Position numbers and translations under genes: made by a program
In this document: positions 7,670 to 16,279 of the stretch, piece after piece
Position numbering within the stretch: position 1 is the stretch's first letter
Layout: each line of letters opens with the position of its first letter
The notes under the pieces: model-generated
The model's input: the letters and a program-made list of their open reading frames with translations, nothing else
Databases searched by the model: none
Told to the model about the DNA's origin: nothing
NCBI RefSeq assembly: GCF_018531465.1
Contig: NZ_JAHDTF010000002.1
Coordinates: 124,001 to 188,000 of the forward strand
DNA: 64,000 nucleotides
Direction of reading: 5' to 3'
Origin: Sphaerisporangium fuscum
GTDB lineage: Bacteria > Actinomycetota > Actinomycetes > Streptosporangiales > Streptosporangiaceae

Positions 7670-8599
7670 TCATTCGCCCCGGGAACGCACGATCAGGTCC
7701 GCCAGCAGCGCCAGCGAGCCGATGATCAGCCCGGACAGGAAGGTCATGACCGTGCTCGCCGGGAAGTAGAAGGGGTGCCGGATCATGTCGACGATGCCCT
7801 TGACGAACGCGATCACGACGAGCCAGATCGCGGGCGGCATCAGCACCTTGAGCGGGTTGAAGTACATGACCATCCGCAGCACCTGCAGGATGTAGCGGTA
7901 GGCGTCGGAGATGAAGCTGAACTTCGACTTGCCCGCCCGCTTGCTGTACTCGATGGGCATGTAGTGCACGTCGTGCTGGTTCGACAGGAACGCCAGCGTG
8001 ATCGTCGTGACGCAGGAGAAACCGGGAGGCAGCAGCCGGAGGTACGGCAGCGAGACCGACTTCCGGAAGGCCCGCAGGCCGGAGTTGAGGTCGGGGATCT
8101 CCTGCCCGGCCAGGCGCTCGGCCACCTTGCGGATGAACCACTTCGCCGGCACCCGCAGGACCTTGTGCGAGCCCTGCTCGCTGGTGCGCGCCCCCACGAC
8201 CTGGTCGATCGTGGGGTCCTTCTCGAGGATCTGCACCAGCTCGGGGATGCGCTCGTTGGGGTAGGTCATGTCGGCGTCGGTCCACACGACGATCTCGCCC
8301 CGGGCGTCCTGCGTGCCGATGCGCCGTACGGTGCCCGAGCCGCCGTTGCGGTGGAAGGCCACGATGCGCATGCGCGGGAAACGGGGCGCGGCCTCCTGCA
8401 GCCGCTCGAGGGTGCCGTCGGTGGAGTGGTCGTCGACGGCGACCAGCTCGTAGGTGTAACCGCTGACGTCCATGGCGCCGCAGATGCGTTCGACCTCGTC
8501 GATGACGTGATCCTGCTCGTTGTAACAGGGCAGGACGATCGTCACGTAGGGATTGGCGTCCACGGCGGGTCCAGTCTCAGGAGTCTCGGTCACACTCAC
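7670..8599 (-). CDS. Glycosyltransferase family 2 with C-terminal membrane spans (DPM/GtrB-like)
   Basis: A 309-residue protein. The GT-A domain has VTIVLPCYNEQDHV (about 19-32), the ELVAVDDHSTDGT metal-site region and VVWTDADMTYPNE (about 104-116). This is the pattern of polyprenyl-phosphate mannosyl/glucosyltransferases, and after about residue 225 there are two to three hydrophobic spans as in GtrB-type enzymes. Such enzymes load a sugar on undecaprenyl phosphate, which GT-C enzymes outside the membrane then use. That fits the two large GT-C-like proteins encoded nearby. Start GTG 8599 (or GTG 8593); both lack a strong ribosome site. The gene is coupled to the downstream GT4 gene. Confidence 0.8.
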   Translation of the reverse strand: MSVTETPETGPAVDANPYVTIVLPCYNEQDHVIDEVERICGAMDVSGYTYELVAVDDHSTDGTLERLQEAAPRFPRMRIVAFHRNGGSGTVRRIGTQDARGEIVVWTDADMTYPNERIPELVQILEKDPTIDQVVGARTSEQGSHKVLRVPAKWFIRKVAERLAGQEIPDLNSGLRAFRKSVSLPYLRLLPPGFSCVTTITLAFLSNQHDVHYMPIEYSKRAGKSKFSFISDAYRYILQVLRMVMYFNPLKVLMPPAIWLVVIAFVKGIVDMIRHPFYFPASTVMTFLSGLIIGSLALLADLIVRSRGE

Positions 8600-8750
8600 G
8601 TGGGGCGAGGATACAGTGCCCGGCCGGCAAAGGTTTCCACCTCGTCCCCATCGGAACCCTTCCCGGCCACGGCCTGGAACGCCCCAGGCCGCCGTCCAGA
8701 CTCTCCCAAGCCGCTCCCTCTCCTGGTGGAGCCGCTTCGCCGGCGGCCGG

Positions 8751-9611
8751 TCACTCGACGCGGGTGACCTCCAGGACGCCGGGCATCGTGTCGACCGCCT
8801 GGCGCACCAGCTTGTAGCCGTCCGGCCTGCCGATCCTGAGGCGGAAGGACTCTCGCACGGCCGAAGACGGGATGCCGGTGTCGCCGTCGACACCTTCGGG
8901 GAAGTAGCGCTTCATCAGCTTGAGGGCGAACGCCTTGTCCTCGAAGTAGATCTTCTCCACACCGTCGATGCCACGGAGCCGGTCGAGGATGGCCTGCTTG
9001 GGCTGCTCGGCGATCGGGCCGGTTCTGAACGACGTGCACAACTCGCCGGGGCCGGCTCCGCACAGGTAGACCGAGACGTCGGCCTTGCCGCTCCAGAAGT
9101 CGGTGATCTCGCGCCGGACGTCCAGGACGCCGGGTACGTGCCTCAGCCGTGCCTCCACGGCCGGATAGTCCGCGGAGCGACGGAGCGTGCCGTCGAGCCT
9201 GTCGGAGAAGTGGGTGCGGTCCAGCGGCTTCGTGTGTGCCTCCGGGTCCTCCTCATACGCCTTGAGCGCCTCCCGGTACTGCTCTTCCTTGCCGACCACC
9301 TTCACCGAGGCCACTCCCGGGATCGCCCGGACCGCGTCCGGCACCTCGCCTCCGTGCCCGAAATACACCCGGAAGCGGAGCTGTTCGGGCAGGGCGGCGT
9401 CCGGCGGGGGAAGCGGCTTGCGGGACTGGAGGTAGAGGTACGTTCCACCACCGCCGGCCAGCGCGAGCGCGACGACGATCGCCGCGCCCACCGCCAGCAG
9501 CCGGCGGTGAGCGGTGACCCATCGGCGCAAGCGGGGTTCGCGATCGGGATCACCGCCGAACGACAGCTCCTCGGTACCGGATGATCCTTCAGGCGTGTCC
9601 ATGCCGCCCAC
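8751..9611 (-). CDS. Membrane-anchored protein with two FtsX-ectodomain-like repeats, no permease
   Basis: A 286-residue protein with a cytoplasmic charged N-terminus, one membrane span (about 39-61) and an extracellular remainder. The second half, from SVYLCGAGPGELC (about 178) through QKQAIL-like spacing, GIDGVEKIYFEDKAFA and the ending PGVLEVTRVE, matches the extracellular domain of the cell-division ABC component FtsX, including the Cys-x5-Cys pair. The first extracellular half (about 77-165; PGVASVKVVGKEEQYREAL ... VPGVLDVR) has the same layout without the cysteines. All four C-terminal permease helices of real FtsX are absent. FtsX ectodomains recruit cell-wall hydrolases, so a role in controlling a wall enzyme is plausible but unproven. 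Start GTG 9611; ATG 9602 is an alternative. Confidence 0.7.
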   Translation of the reverse strand: MGGMDTPEGSSGTEELSFGGDPDREPRLRRWVTAHRRLLAVGAAIVVALALAGGGGTYLYLQSRKPLPPPDAALPEQLRFRVYFGHGGEVPDAVRAIPGVASVKVVGKEEQYREALKAYEEDPEAHTKPLDRTHFSDRLDGTLRRSADYPAVEARLRHVPGVLDVRREITDFWSGKADVSVYLCGAGPGELCTSFRTGPIAEQPKQAILDRLRGIDGVEKIYFEDKAFALKLMKRYFPEGVDGDTGIPSSAVRESFRLRIGRPDGYKLVRQAVDTMPGVLEVTRVE

Positions 9612-9645
9612 TCTCGCGATCTTTCCGGCTCGGGGTCAACACCGG

Positions 9646-11772
9646 TCAGGGGATGGCCATCCAGACGTCGACGCTCAGCGACCACGTGCCGTTCGGCGCG
9701 TCGACCAGGGAGTGCTCGTCCTGGCGGGTGCGCAGCCTCATCACCTGGATGGGCGTGCCGTACGGCGTGAGCTGCTCCTGGAGGGCGGCCAGGAGCACCG
9801 GCCGCCGGCCGGTGGAACGGATCCGCTCGACCAGCCGGTTCACGTCGGCCGGCGCGGCGACGTCGGGAGGGGTGGACGGGGTTCGCGCCTGCGGGATGGG
9901 CAACTGGGCGGTCGGGACGCCGCACATGCCGCGCACCAGCTGGGTGAAGCGGGCGCCGGTCACCCGCTCGATGATCAGCACCGAGGCGTCGCGGGGCAGC
10001 GCGGCGCAGAGGTGCTCGACGGCGGCGGTCTCGCCGCGCTCGGTCGGGGTGAACGCCGTGCCGATCGAGACCACCGCCGCCGGGACGACCAGCAGGACGC
10101 CGCCCGCCGCGGCCACCGCGCGCCGGACGCGCACGCCGTACCCGGCCTGCCGCGCCCTCGCCCACACCCAGCGCAGCCCCCAGGTCGCCAGCAGCACCAG
10201 GCCCGGCACGATCACCGGCACCAGCCGGCGGGAGGCGAACGGATGGTCGGGTGTGATGCCGGGCCGGTACAGCGTGGTGACCGTCGTCCATCCGATGATC
10301 GCCAGCGGCAGCAGCCAGACGAACCCCGAGCCGCGCGCCATGCGCCGTACCAGCACGGCCGCCGCGAGCGTGGCCAGCACGACCGCCGGCACCCCGAGGT
10401 ACCAGATCACCCAGTAGAGGGAGTACTCGGAGTAGAGCCGGGTCTCGTCGACCGGCAGCCCGTTCGCCTGCTGCGTCGCGTGGATGAACTGGGCGTTGGC
10501 CACGTCGTCGGGGGTCACGGCATGGCGCCGGACGGTCTGCACCCACGGGCGTACGGCGAAGGCGAGCATCACCAGAACGACCAGCCCCGCCGCCGCCTCG
10601 GGAAGGCGGCGGGCGATCGCGCCGAACCGTCGCCGCCCCGAGGCGGACCGGGCCGATCCGGCGACGATGAGCTTCGGGCCGAAGGCGGCGCCCAGCAGGG
10701 TCACGACGAGCACGACCCCGGAGATGATCAGCAGGGGCACCACGGAGCCGGACAGGTAGTTCAGGTACGGCCGGGACAGCGTGAACCCCGCCACCAGCCC
10801 GAGGCCCGCGCCCACGGCCAGGCCGGCGAGAAGCGGCGGTCCCATGCGCGCGTACGCCTCGCCCCGGTCGCGCCGGCCGCGCAGCGCGATCAGCAGGCCC
10901 GAGTACGCCAGGACGGGCAGCACGTCACGCAGCCCGTCGATGCGGACCAGGACGGCGAGGCCGAAGGCCAGCCCGGCCACCGCCGCCGCCCTGGGCCGGT
11001 TGCGGGCGTCGAACGCCAGCGCGAGGCCACCGAAGATCAGGATCAGGGACGGGATCTCGCTGAAGGCGGTCCGCGAGGTGTAGAGGATGGGCATCGCCAC
11101 CGCGAAGGTCAGGGCCGCCAGGGGCGCCCATCGCGCCCCGACCAGCCGCGCCGCGACCCCGGCCACGGTGAGGACGGCGAACGCGCCGAGCACGGCCGGG
11201 ACGAGCAGCAGCCCGGGGACGCCGGCGAGCCAGTGCCCGACGGCGTAGATCATCGGCGTCCCCGGCATGAACTGCGGGACGACCGCGCCGCCGTGGTTGT
11301 AGAGGCCCACACTGTCGAAGATCAGCGCCGGGTCGGCCCCGCCGAAGGCGGCCGTGCCGTACGGGATCGGGAGCGAACCGTGCCGGGCCAGCCAGATGGC
11401 GTACTGCGCGTAGGTGGCCGGGTCCCGGCGGATGATCAGCTGTTCGCTGTGGAAAACCGCGTTGAAGACCGCCGAGGCGACCGCGACCGCGGCGACCGCC
11501 GCGACCTGCCGGGCGCTCCCGTCGAGCGGCTCGTAGCGGGAGGCGGAGGCCGTGCCGCTCTGGCGGGTGAGGCGCACACCGTACAGGCACAGGACGACCG
11601 CGAGACCCCCTCCGACCAGCAGCATCGGCAGCGGCGTGAACCGGCCGAGCAGCAGCAGCGGCAGGCCCGCGACCAGCCAGCCGGCCAGCGCGAGGACAGG
11701 CAGGATCGTCATCGCGGCGAGCACCCGGCCCACCGGCGGCCGTCCTGCGGGGTCGAACCACGTTCCTTCCAT
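9646..11772 (-). CDS. Large GT-C-like polytopic membrane protein
   Basis: A 708-residue protein with roughly 13 hydrophobic spans. Between the first spans, in the predicted first extracellular loop, is IIRRDPATYAQYAIW, an acidic motif placed as in GT-C glycosyltransferases (PMT/ArnT/GT39 type), which take sugars from polyprenyl-phosphate donors outside the membrane. A soluble C-terminal domain follows the last span (about 590-708). The ATG at 11772 is chosen; the reading frame stays open further upstream but without membrane or coding character. It is divergent from another GT-C-like gene (11912-13663). Likely role: adding a sugar to a lipid-linked or wall glycan. Exact family not recognised. 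Confidence 0.65.
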   Translation of the reverse strand: MEGTWFDPAGRPPVGRVLAAMTILPVLALAGWLVAGLPLLLLGRFTPLPMLLVGGGLAVVLCLYGVRLTRQSGTASASRYEPLDGSARQVAAVAAVAVASAVFNAVFHSEQLIIRRDPATYAQYAIWLARHGSLPIPYGTAAFGGADPALIFDSVGLYNHGGAVVPQFMPGTPMIYAVGHWLAGVPGLLLVPAVLGAFAVLTVAGVAARLVGARWAPLAALTFAVAMPILYTSRTAFSEIPSLILIFGGLALAFDARNRPRAAAVAGLAFGLAVLVRIDGLRDVLPVLAYSGLLIALRGRRDRGEAYARMGPPLLAGLAVGAGLGLVAGFTLSRPYLNYLSGSVVPLLIISGVVLVVTLLGAAFGPKLIVAGSARSASGRRRFGAIARRLPEAAAGLVVLVMLAFAVRPWVQTVRRHAVTPDDVANAQFIHATQQANGLPVDETRLYSEYSLYWVIWYLGVPAVVLATLAAAVLVRRMARGSGFVWLLPLAIIGWTTVTTLYRPGITPDHPFASRRLVPVIVPGLVLLATWGLRWVWARARQAGYGVRVRRAVAAAGGVLLVVPAAVVSIGTAFTPTERGETAAVEHLCAALPRDASVLIIERVTGARFTQLVRGMCGVPTAQLPIPQARTPSTPPDVAAPADVNRLVERIRSTGRRPVLLAALQEQLTPYGTPIQVMRLRTRQDEHSLVDAPNGTWSLSVDVWMAIP

Positions 11773-11911
11773 AGGTGCCCGCGAGCTTAATATCCACAGG
11801 CCCGCCTCGAGCCGCAGGCGGGGCCCGGGAGAGCAGGTAGCGTGCGGAACGCCGTACGGCTCGCCCTGAGCCGGCACGGCTGACGACGAACGTGACGGAG
11901 CGGGGGATCGA

Positions 11912-13663
11912 GTGGCGAACGCGGGGCGTCCCCATGCGGGCCGGGCCGGCGACCTGCGGGCCTGGGCCGCGCGCGCGGCCGGCCGCCTGCGCGCGGCCGG
12001 CGGGCGTTCACCTCTGGGGAGGGACGATTCACGCGCCGCCGGGGGGCGCGGCCGGGAGCCGCTCTCCACCTCTGCGGGCAGGACTCCCGCAGGTCAGGCT
12101 CTCGGGCCCGGCGGCAGCGTGAGCGCTCTGAGCGCCAGAGCCCGGGCCCATCGCGCGTTCCTGGTGGTGCTCGGGCTGGGGGCGCTGCTGCGGGTGGCCG
12201 CCATGCTCGGGTACCGGCCGGCGCTGTGGTTCCCCGACTCCTACACCTATGTGGTGACCGCCATGCGGCCCCGCCCCGACCTCGTGCGGCCCGCGGGGTA
12301 CTCCCTGTTCCTCCGGCTGCTGGAGCCGTTCCACAACTTCGGCCTGGTGGTCTTCGTCCAGCACCTGCTCGGGCTCGCCATCGGCGTGCTGGTGTACCTC
12401 GCCGCCCGGCGGTGGAGGTGCCCCACCTGGGCCGCCGTCGCGGCGTCGGCGCCGGTGCTGCTCGACGGCTACCAGATCGAGCTCGAGCACCTCCTGGTGT
12501 CCGACACGCTGTTCGCCTTCCTCGTCGCGGCGGCCCTGCTCACCGGCATGCGTCCCCTGACCTGGCGCACGGCCTGCGCGACCGGGCTGCTCCTGGCCTG
12601 CGCGACGGTGACGAGAACGGTCGGCCTGCCCCTGATCGGCATCGTCGCCGTGTCGCTGGTCGCCCGGCACGCCCTGGCGGCCCGCACGCGCCGATCCTCC
12701 GCGACCGGTACGGCGCCGGCACCCGTTCCCGGCACCCGGCCCCCCGTAGGCGGCGCCCACTCGCCCGGGATCCCCGCGACCGGAACCGGCCGGGCCGCCC
12801 GCCGGTTCGCCGCGGCGGCCGATCGGCTGGGGCTGCGGCTGGTGGGGGTGCTGCTGGTGGCCGCGCTGCTGCCCGTCGCCGGGTACGCCGCCTGGTTCGG
12901 CGCCACCAACCACCGGTTCGGCATCGTGGGCTCCAACGGGGTGTTCCTCTATTCGCGCACGATGGCCTTCGCCGACTGCGCGATCATGCGTCCGCCGCGC
13001 GACCTCGCCGTGCTGTGCGACAGCAGGACGCCGTCGCGCCGGCCACCCTCCCAGGAGTACATCTGGGCGCCCGACTCCCCGATCGTGGCGCTTCCCGGCA
13101 TCACCTTCACCGAGGAGACCGACCGGCTGGGCCAGCGGTTCGCCGTCTTGGCGCTGCGCAGCCAGCCCCTCGACTACGCGGCCTCGGTGCTCTCCGAACT
13201 GGGCCGCACGTTCACCTGGGGGCGTCCCGTCTACCCCGACCAGGAGATCTACCAGTACTACGAGTTCCCCGCCACGCCGCCCCCACCCCCCGGCCGCTAT
13301 CCGGCGACCGCCGGCGCGGAGTTCGCCCAGCGGTACGAACAGGGCCCCATCGGCACCCGCATCGTCGAGCCGTTCGCCGGGGTCACGCGCGCCTACCAGC
13401 ACGCCGTCAGGCTCCCCGGCACCGTGCTGCTCGTCCTGCTGCTCCTGCCTCCCGCGGTCGCCCTCGTCCGCGCTCGCCGCGCCCGGGGCGGCCAGGCCGG
13501 CGCCGCGCGCCCCACCGGGGTGCCGTGGGGGCTGCCGTGGCTGGCCGCGGTGGCGTTGCTGGTGGTCCCCCCGGCGACGGCGGAGTTCGACTACCGATAT
13601 GTCCTACCTGCGGTCCCACTGGCGTGCCTCGCCGCGGCCCTCGTAGCCTCACGAAGGCTGTGA
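11912..13663 (+). CDS. GT-C-like polytopic membrane protein with basic N-terminal tail
   Basis: A 583-residue protein. From the GTG at 11912 (GGGGGA 4 bases upstream) about 70 arginine/glycine-rich residues precede the first span; a GTG at 12119 would remove this tail, but codon third positions are already strongly G/C from 11912, so the longer form is kept. About ten spans follow. WFPDSYTYVVTAM in the first extracellular loop (about 108-120) has the aspartate placement of GT-C enzymes, and the late loop TAEFDYRYVLPAVPL is typical of GT39/PMT-like proteins. It probably glycosylates an extracellular acceptor using a polyprenyl-linked sugar. An Ala/Pro/Thr-rich insert at about 260-300 may be a flexible cytoplasmic loop. 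Confidence 0.65.
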   Translation: MANAGRPHAGRAGDLRAWAARAAGRLRAAGGRSPLGRDDSRAAGGRGREPLSTSAGRTPAGQALGPGGSVSALSARARAHRAFLVVLGLGALLRVAAMLGYRPALWFPDSYTYVVTAMRPRPDLVRPAGYSLFLRLLEPFHNFGLVVFVQHLLGLAIGVLVYLAARRWRCPTWAAVAASAPVLLDGYQIELEHLLVSDTLFAFLVAAALLTGMRPLTWRTACATGLLLACATVTRTVGLPLIGIVAVSLVARHALAARTRRSSATGTAPAPVPGTRPPVGGAHSPGIPATGTGRAARRFAAAADRLGLRLVGVLLVAALLPVAGYAAWFGATNHRFGIVGSNGVFLYSRTMAFADCAIMRPPRDLAVLCDSRTPSRRPPSQEYIWAPDSPIVALPGITFTEETDRLGQRFAVLALRSQPLDYAASVLSELGRTFTWGRPVYPDQEIYQYYEFPATPPPPPGRYPATAGAEFAQRYEQGPIGTRIVEPFAGVTRAYQHAVRLPGTVLLVLLLLPPAVALVRARRARGGQAGAARPTGVPWGLPWLAAVALLVVPPATAEFDYRYVLPAVPLACLAAALVASRRL

Positions 13664-13749
13664 ACTTTGAGCAAAACGCCCGTTTACGATATTCAAGCAA
13701 ATATCCTCGTCTCGGTAAGCTCTGGCACCGGTCAACCCAGGGAGAGCAC

Positions 13750-13800
13750 GTGATCAAGAGCCGATTCATCCGATCATGCTGCTCCGAACAATCCCGGTGA
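13750..13800 (+). CDS. Possible 16-residue leader peptide
   Basis: A short frame starting GTG at 13750 with GGGAGAG 3-9 bases upstream encodes MIKSRFIRSCCSEQSR and ends TGA at 13800, 17 bases before the LCP gene. The peptide is basic with two adjacent cysteines. The region has a comparatively AT-rich stretch (13664-13700) likely to contain a promoter. It could be an upstream regulatory frame for the LCP gene or chance. Seen: frame and ribosome site. Inference: that it is translated. Confidence 0.25.
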   Translation: MIKSRFIRSCCSEQSR

Positions 13801-13817
13801 CCTAACCTCGTGACGAA

Positions 13818-15728
13818 ATGAGCGAGCACCAATACGGCGGCTCGGTGAGGGACCACCGGGCCGAACCGCCTCCGTCCGGCCGCAGAGCGAGCCGTGGCCG
13901 CCCGCCCGAGCCCGTCGGCGGGCCGCCCCCCGGCGAAGGCGAGCGCCCGCGCGGACGCAGAGGGGTTCCCCAGGAACCACAGGGCCCGCCACCGGGCGGC
14001 CGGCGCCGCTCCCGCGGCCCCGAAGGCATGCCGCCGGCCGACCCCTACGGCCCCGCAGGCCCGTACGGTGAGCCGGGCGGTCCGTACGGAGGCCAAGGCC
14101 GGCCGTACGGCGGCCCGGGCGAGACCGGCGTGCGCCCCGAACCGACCGTCGAGTCGCGGCGTCCGCGCCGCCAAAGAGGCGGCGAGGCCACGCCGCCCCC
14201 GCCCGACGAGCCCGACCGCGGGCGCCGCCGCGGAGGGAACGCCGACGGCCGCCGCCTGGGGGTGCTCGGCTGGGTCAGCATCGCCATGACGTGCGTCCTG
14301 GTCGCGACGGCCCTGGGCGGCTACACGCTGTACCGCAGCCTGCTCGGCAACGTCCGCACCGAGGACGTCAGCGGCGACCTCAACGCCAACCGCCCGGTCA
14401 ACGCCACCGGCGCGCTCAACGTCCTGCTCGTCGGCTCCGACTCCCGGGCGGGCGACAACAAGAAGTACGGCCAGCACATGGCCAACGAGGGCGAGCGCAC
14501 CGACACGATCATCCTGCTCCACGTGTCGCCCAACCGCGACAAGGCGATGCTGATCAGCTTCCCGCGCGACTCGATGGTGCAGATCCCGTCCTGCAAGAAC
14601 GCCAGGACCAAGGCCGCGATGCCCCCGCGCCTCGACATGATCAACTCGGCGTTCAACGAGGGCGGCATGGGCTGCACGATCAACACGATCGAGGCCAACA
14701 CCAACATCCGCGTCGACCACTTCATCAAGGTCGACTTCACCGGCTTCAAGAACATCGTCGACGCGCTCGGCGGCATCCAGATCTGCGTACCGTCCGCGGT
14801 CGACGACAAGCAGGCCAAGCTCCATCTCACGGCGGGCAAGCAGATCGTGAAGGGCGAGACCGCGCTGGCGTACGTGCGGGCCCGTCACTCCATGGGCGAC
14901 GGCAGCGACATCAGCCGTATCAAGCGCCAGCAGATCTTCCTCTCCCAGGTGGTGAAGAAGGCCACCAGCGGCGACACCCTGACCAACCCGATCAAGCTCA
15001 CCGGCTTCGTCAAGGCCGCGGCGCAGTCGGTCGTGATGGACCCGCAGCTCGACGTCGACACGCTGATCCAGATCGCGCAGAGCGCCCGCAGCCTCACGGC
15101 CAAGGGGGTCAAGTTCATCACGGTCCCCTGGGAGCCGTACGCGGCGGACAAGAACCGCGTCCAGTGGAAGCAGCCGGACGCCGGAAAGATGTTCGACTCG
15201 CTGCGCAACGACATCGAGGTGACCGCCTCGCCCAAGCCCAGCGCGTCGTCCTCCGGCTCCCAGACCCCGGCCAAACCGGCGCTCAAGCCGAGCCAGGTGC
15301 GGGTGCAGGTGCTCAACGGCACCAACACCGGCGGCAAGGCCAAGGAGGTCGCCGAGGCGCTGGCGGCCCAGGGTTTCAAGGTGGAGCAGGTCGGCGACGC
15401 GCGGCGGCCCGACGGCACCGACCAGCCGCAGACCAAGATCCTTTACTCCAAGAAGGCCGCCGACGGCGCCGACTACGGCGCGGCGGTGGCGGGCAAGCTG
15501 CTGACCATCAAGGTGACCCCCGAGGCGGGCACGATCAAGGCCGGGCTCGTGCAGCCCTTCACCCCCTCGGTGGCGCCCACGACCCAGCCCGGCACCGCGA
15601 CCCCGGCGCCCGGCTCACCGATCATCAAGCTGATCATCGGTGCCGACTTCAAGGGCATCAAGGTCCCGGTCACCATCCCCGACAGCGCCCGCGTCGTCGA
15701 CTCCAAGACCGACGTCTGCAGCACCTGA
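13818..15728 (+). CDS. LCP (LytR-CpsA-Psr) family wall-polymer ligase with LytR_C domain
   Basis: A 636-residue protein. Residues 1-147 are a disordered Pro/Gly/Arg-rich cytoplasmic tail with PYG repeats (GPAGPYGEPGGPYGGQ). One span lies at about 148-172. The LCP catalytic domain covers about 200-380: LNVLLVGSDSR, the arginine motif SFPRDSMVQIP and the pyrophosphate-site segment YVRARHS. A LytR C-terminal domain begins at about 495 (VQVLNGTNTGGKAKEVAE). LCP proteins transfer undecaprenyl-linked polymers (teichoic acid, arabinogalactan, capsule) to peptidoglycan on the outer face of the membrane. The ATG at 13818 is the first reasonable start. A strong hairpin terminator follows at 15751-15787. 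Confidence 0.9.
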   Translation: MSEHQYGGSVRDHRAEPPPSGRRASRGRPPEPVGGPPPGEGERPRGRRGVPQEPQGPPPGGRRRSRGPEGMPPADPYGPAGPYGEPGGPYGGQGRPYGGPGETGVRPEPTVESRRPRRQRGGEATPPPPDEPDRGRRRGGNADGRRLGVLGWVSIAMTCVLVATALGGYTLYRSLLGNVRTEDVSGDLNANRPVNATGALNVLLVGSDSRAGDNKKYGQHMANEGERTDTIILLHVSPNRDKAMLISFPRDSMVQIPSCKNARTKAAMPPRLDMINSAFNEGGMGCTINTIEANTNIRVDHFIKVDFTGFKNIVDALGGIQICVPSAVDDKQAKLHLTAGKQIVKGETALAYVRARHSMGDGSDISRIKRQQIFLSQVVKKATSGDTLTNPIKLTGFVKAAAQSVVMDPQLDVDTLIQIAQSARSLTAKGVKFITVPWEPYAADKNRVQWKQPDAGKMFDSLRNDIEVTASPKPSASSSGSQTPAKPALKPSQVRVQVLNGTNTGGKAKEVAEALAAQGFKVEQVGDARRPDGTDQPQTKILYSKKAADGADYGAAVAGKLLTIKVTPEAGTIKAGLVQPFTPSVAPTTQPGTATPAPGSPIIKLIIGADFKGIKVPVTIPDSARVVDSKTDVCST

Positions 15729-15750
15729 CGACGGCGGCGAGACCTCTCAC

Positions 15751-15787
15751 CCGACGGCCCGGTTCCCGCGAGGGACCGGGCCGTCGG
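15751..15787 (+). terminator. Rho-independent-type hairpin after the LCP gene
   Basis: A perfect 13-bp inverted repeat, CCGACGGCCCGGT (15751-15763) and ACCGGGCCGTCGG (15775-15787), with an 11-base loop that can itself pair (TCCC/GGGA), begins 23 bases after the LCP stop codon. There is no U tract, which is common for actinobacterial terminators. Confidence 0.75.
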
Positions 15788-16279
15788 CCGTTCCCCTGCA
15801 CAGCAGAGCGACCGGCCCGCGATCGCAACGGTTCGATCGGTCACCGCGCCGGTGGTGACGACGCCGCAGGAGGTGCTCAGCACCGACCCGGACTGGTCCC
15901 GGTCGTGGAGACCAGGCGCACGCCCCGGCCCGTACAGAAGTCGTCGAAGTGGGCCGGCCGAAACTCACAGGAGATTCATAGGAACAGCCGGAGCGCGAGC
16001 GCCCGGCGCTGTTCCCGCCCGCGGGCGGTTCGAGGAGAGGCCGCGCGACGTCGGCTGGGCAGGGAGAACAGCCAGGCGGGAGCCGGCGGCGGGGCCTTAC
16101 GGAAAGGGAAGATTAACCTCGCTCGTAACTTACGCCTCCCTGGCGACAACTGTTGACCGGCGCGTTAGGGTGGTTGATCTGGCAGGCGCCCGCACCCTTC
16201 CGTCCGCCGCATTCCTCGAGGGCCCTTCCAGACTCAGAAGCCATCCCTCGTCTCCAACAGATAGCCGAGCGTTTCCCCC
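15788..16279. other. Non-coding stretch between the LCP and acyltransferase genes
   Basis: About 490 bases without a convincing gene. A frame of 143 codons (15852-16283) is open on the + strand but is arginine/proline-rich without domain character and runs into the next start; it is treated as chance. TTGACC at 16153 could be a -35 box for the acyltransferase gene, but no well-spaced -10 box was found. A locally AT-richer stretch lies at 16110-16155. Confidence 0.4.

Noticed and set aside
9514..11790. A 758-codon open frame on the + strand
   Set aside because: It is the complement of the GT-C-like gene on the - strand; its product is repetitive Arg/Gln/His/Pro without domains, as expected for antisense shadows in GC-rich DNA.
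14291..16156. A 621-codon + strand frame overlapping the LCP gene
   Set aside because: Out-of-frame shadow of the LCP gene; the LCP frame has complete catalytic motifs and this one has none.
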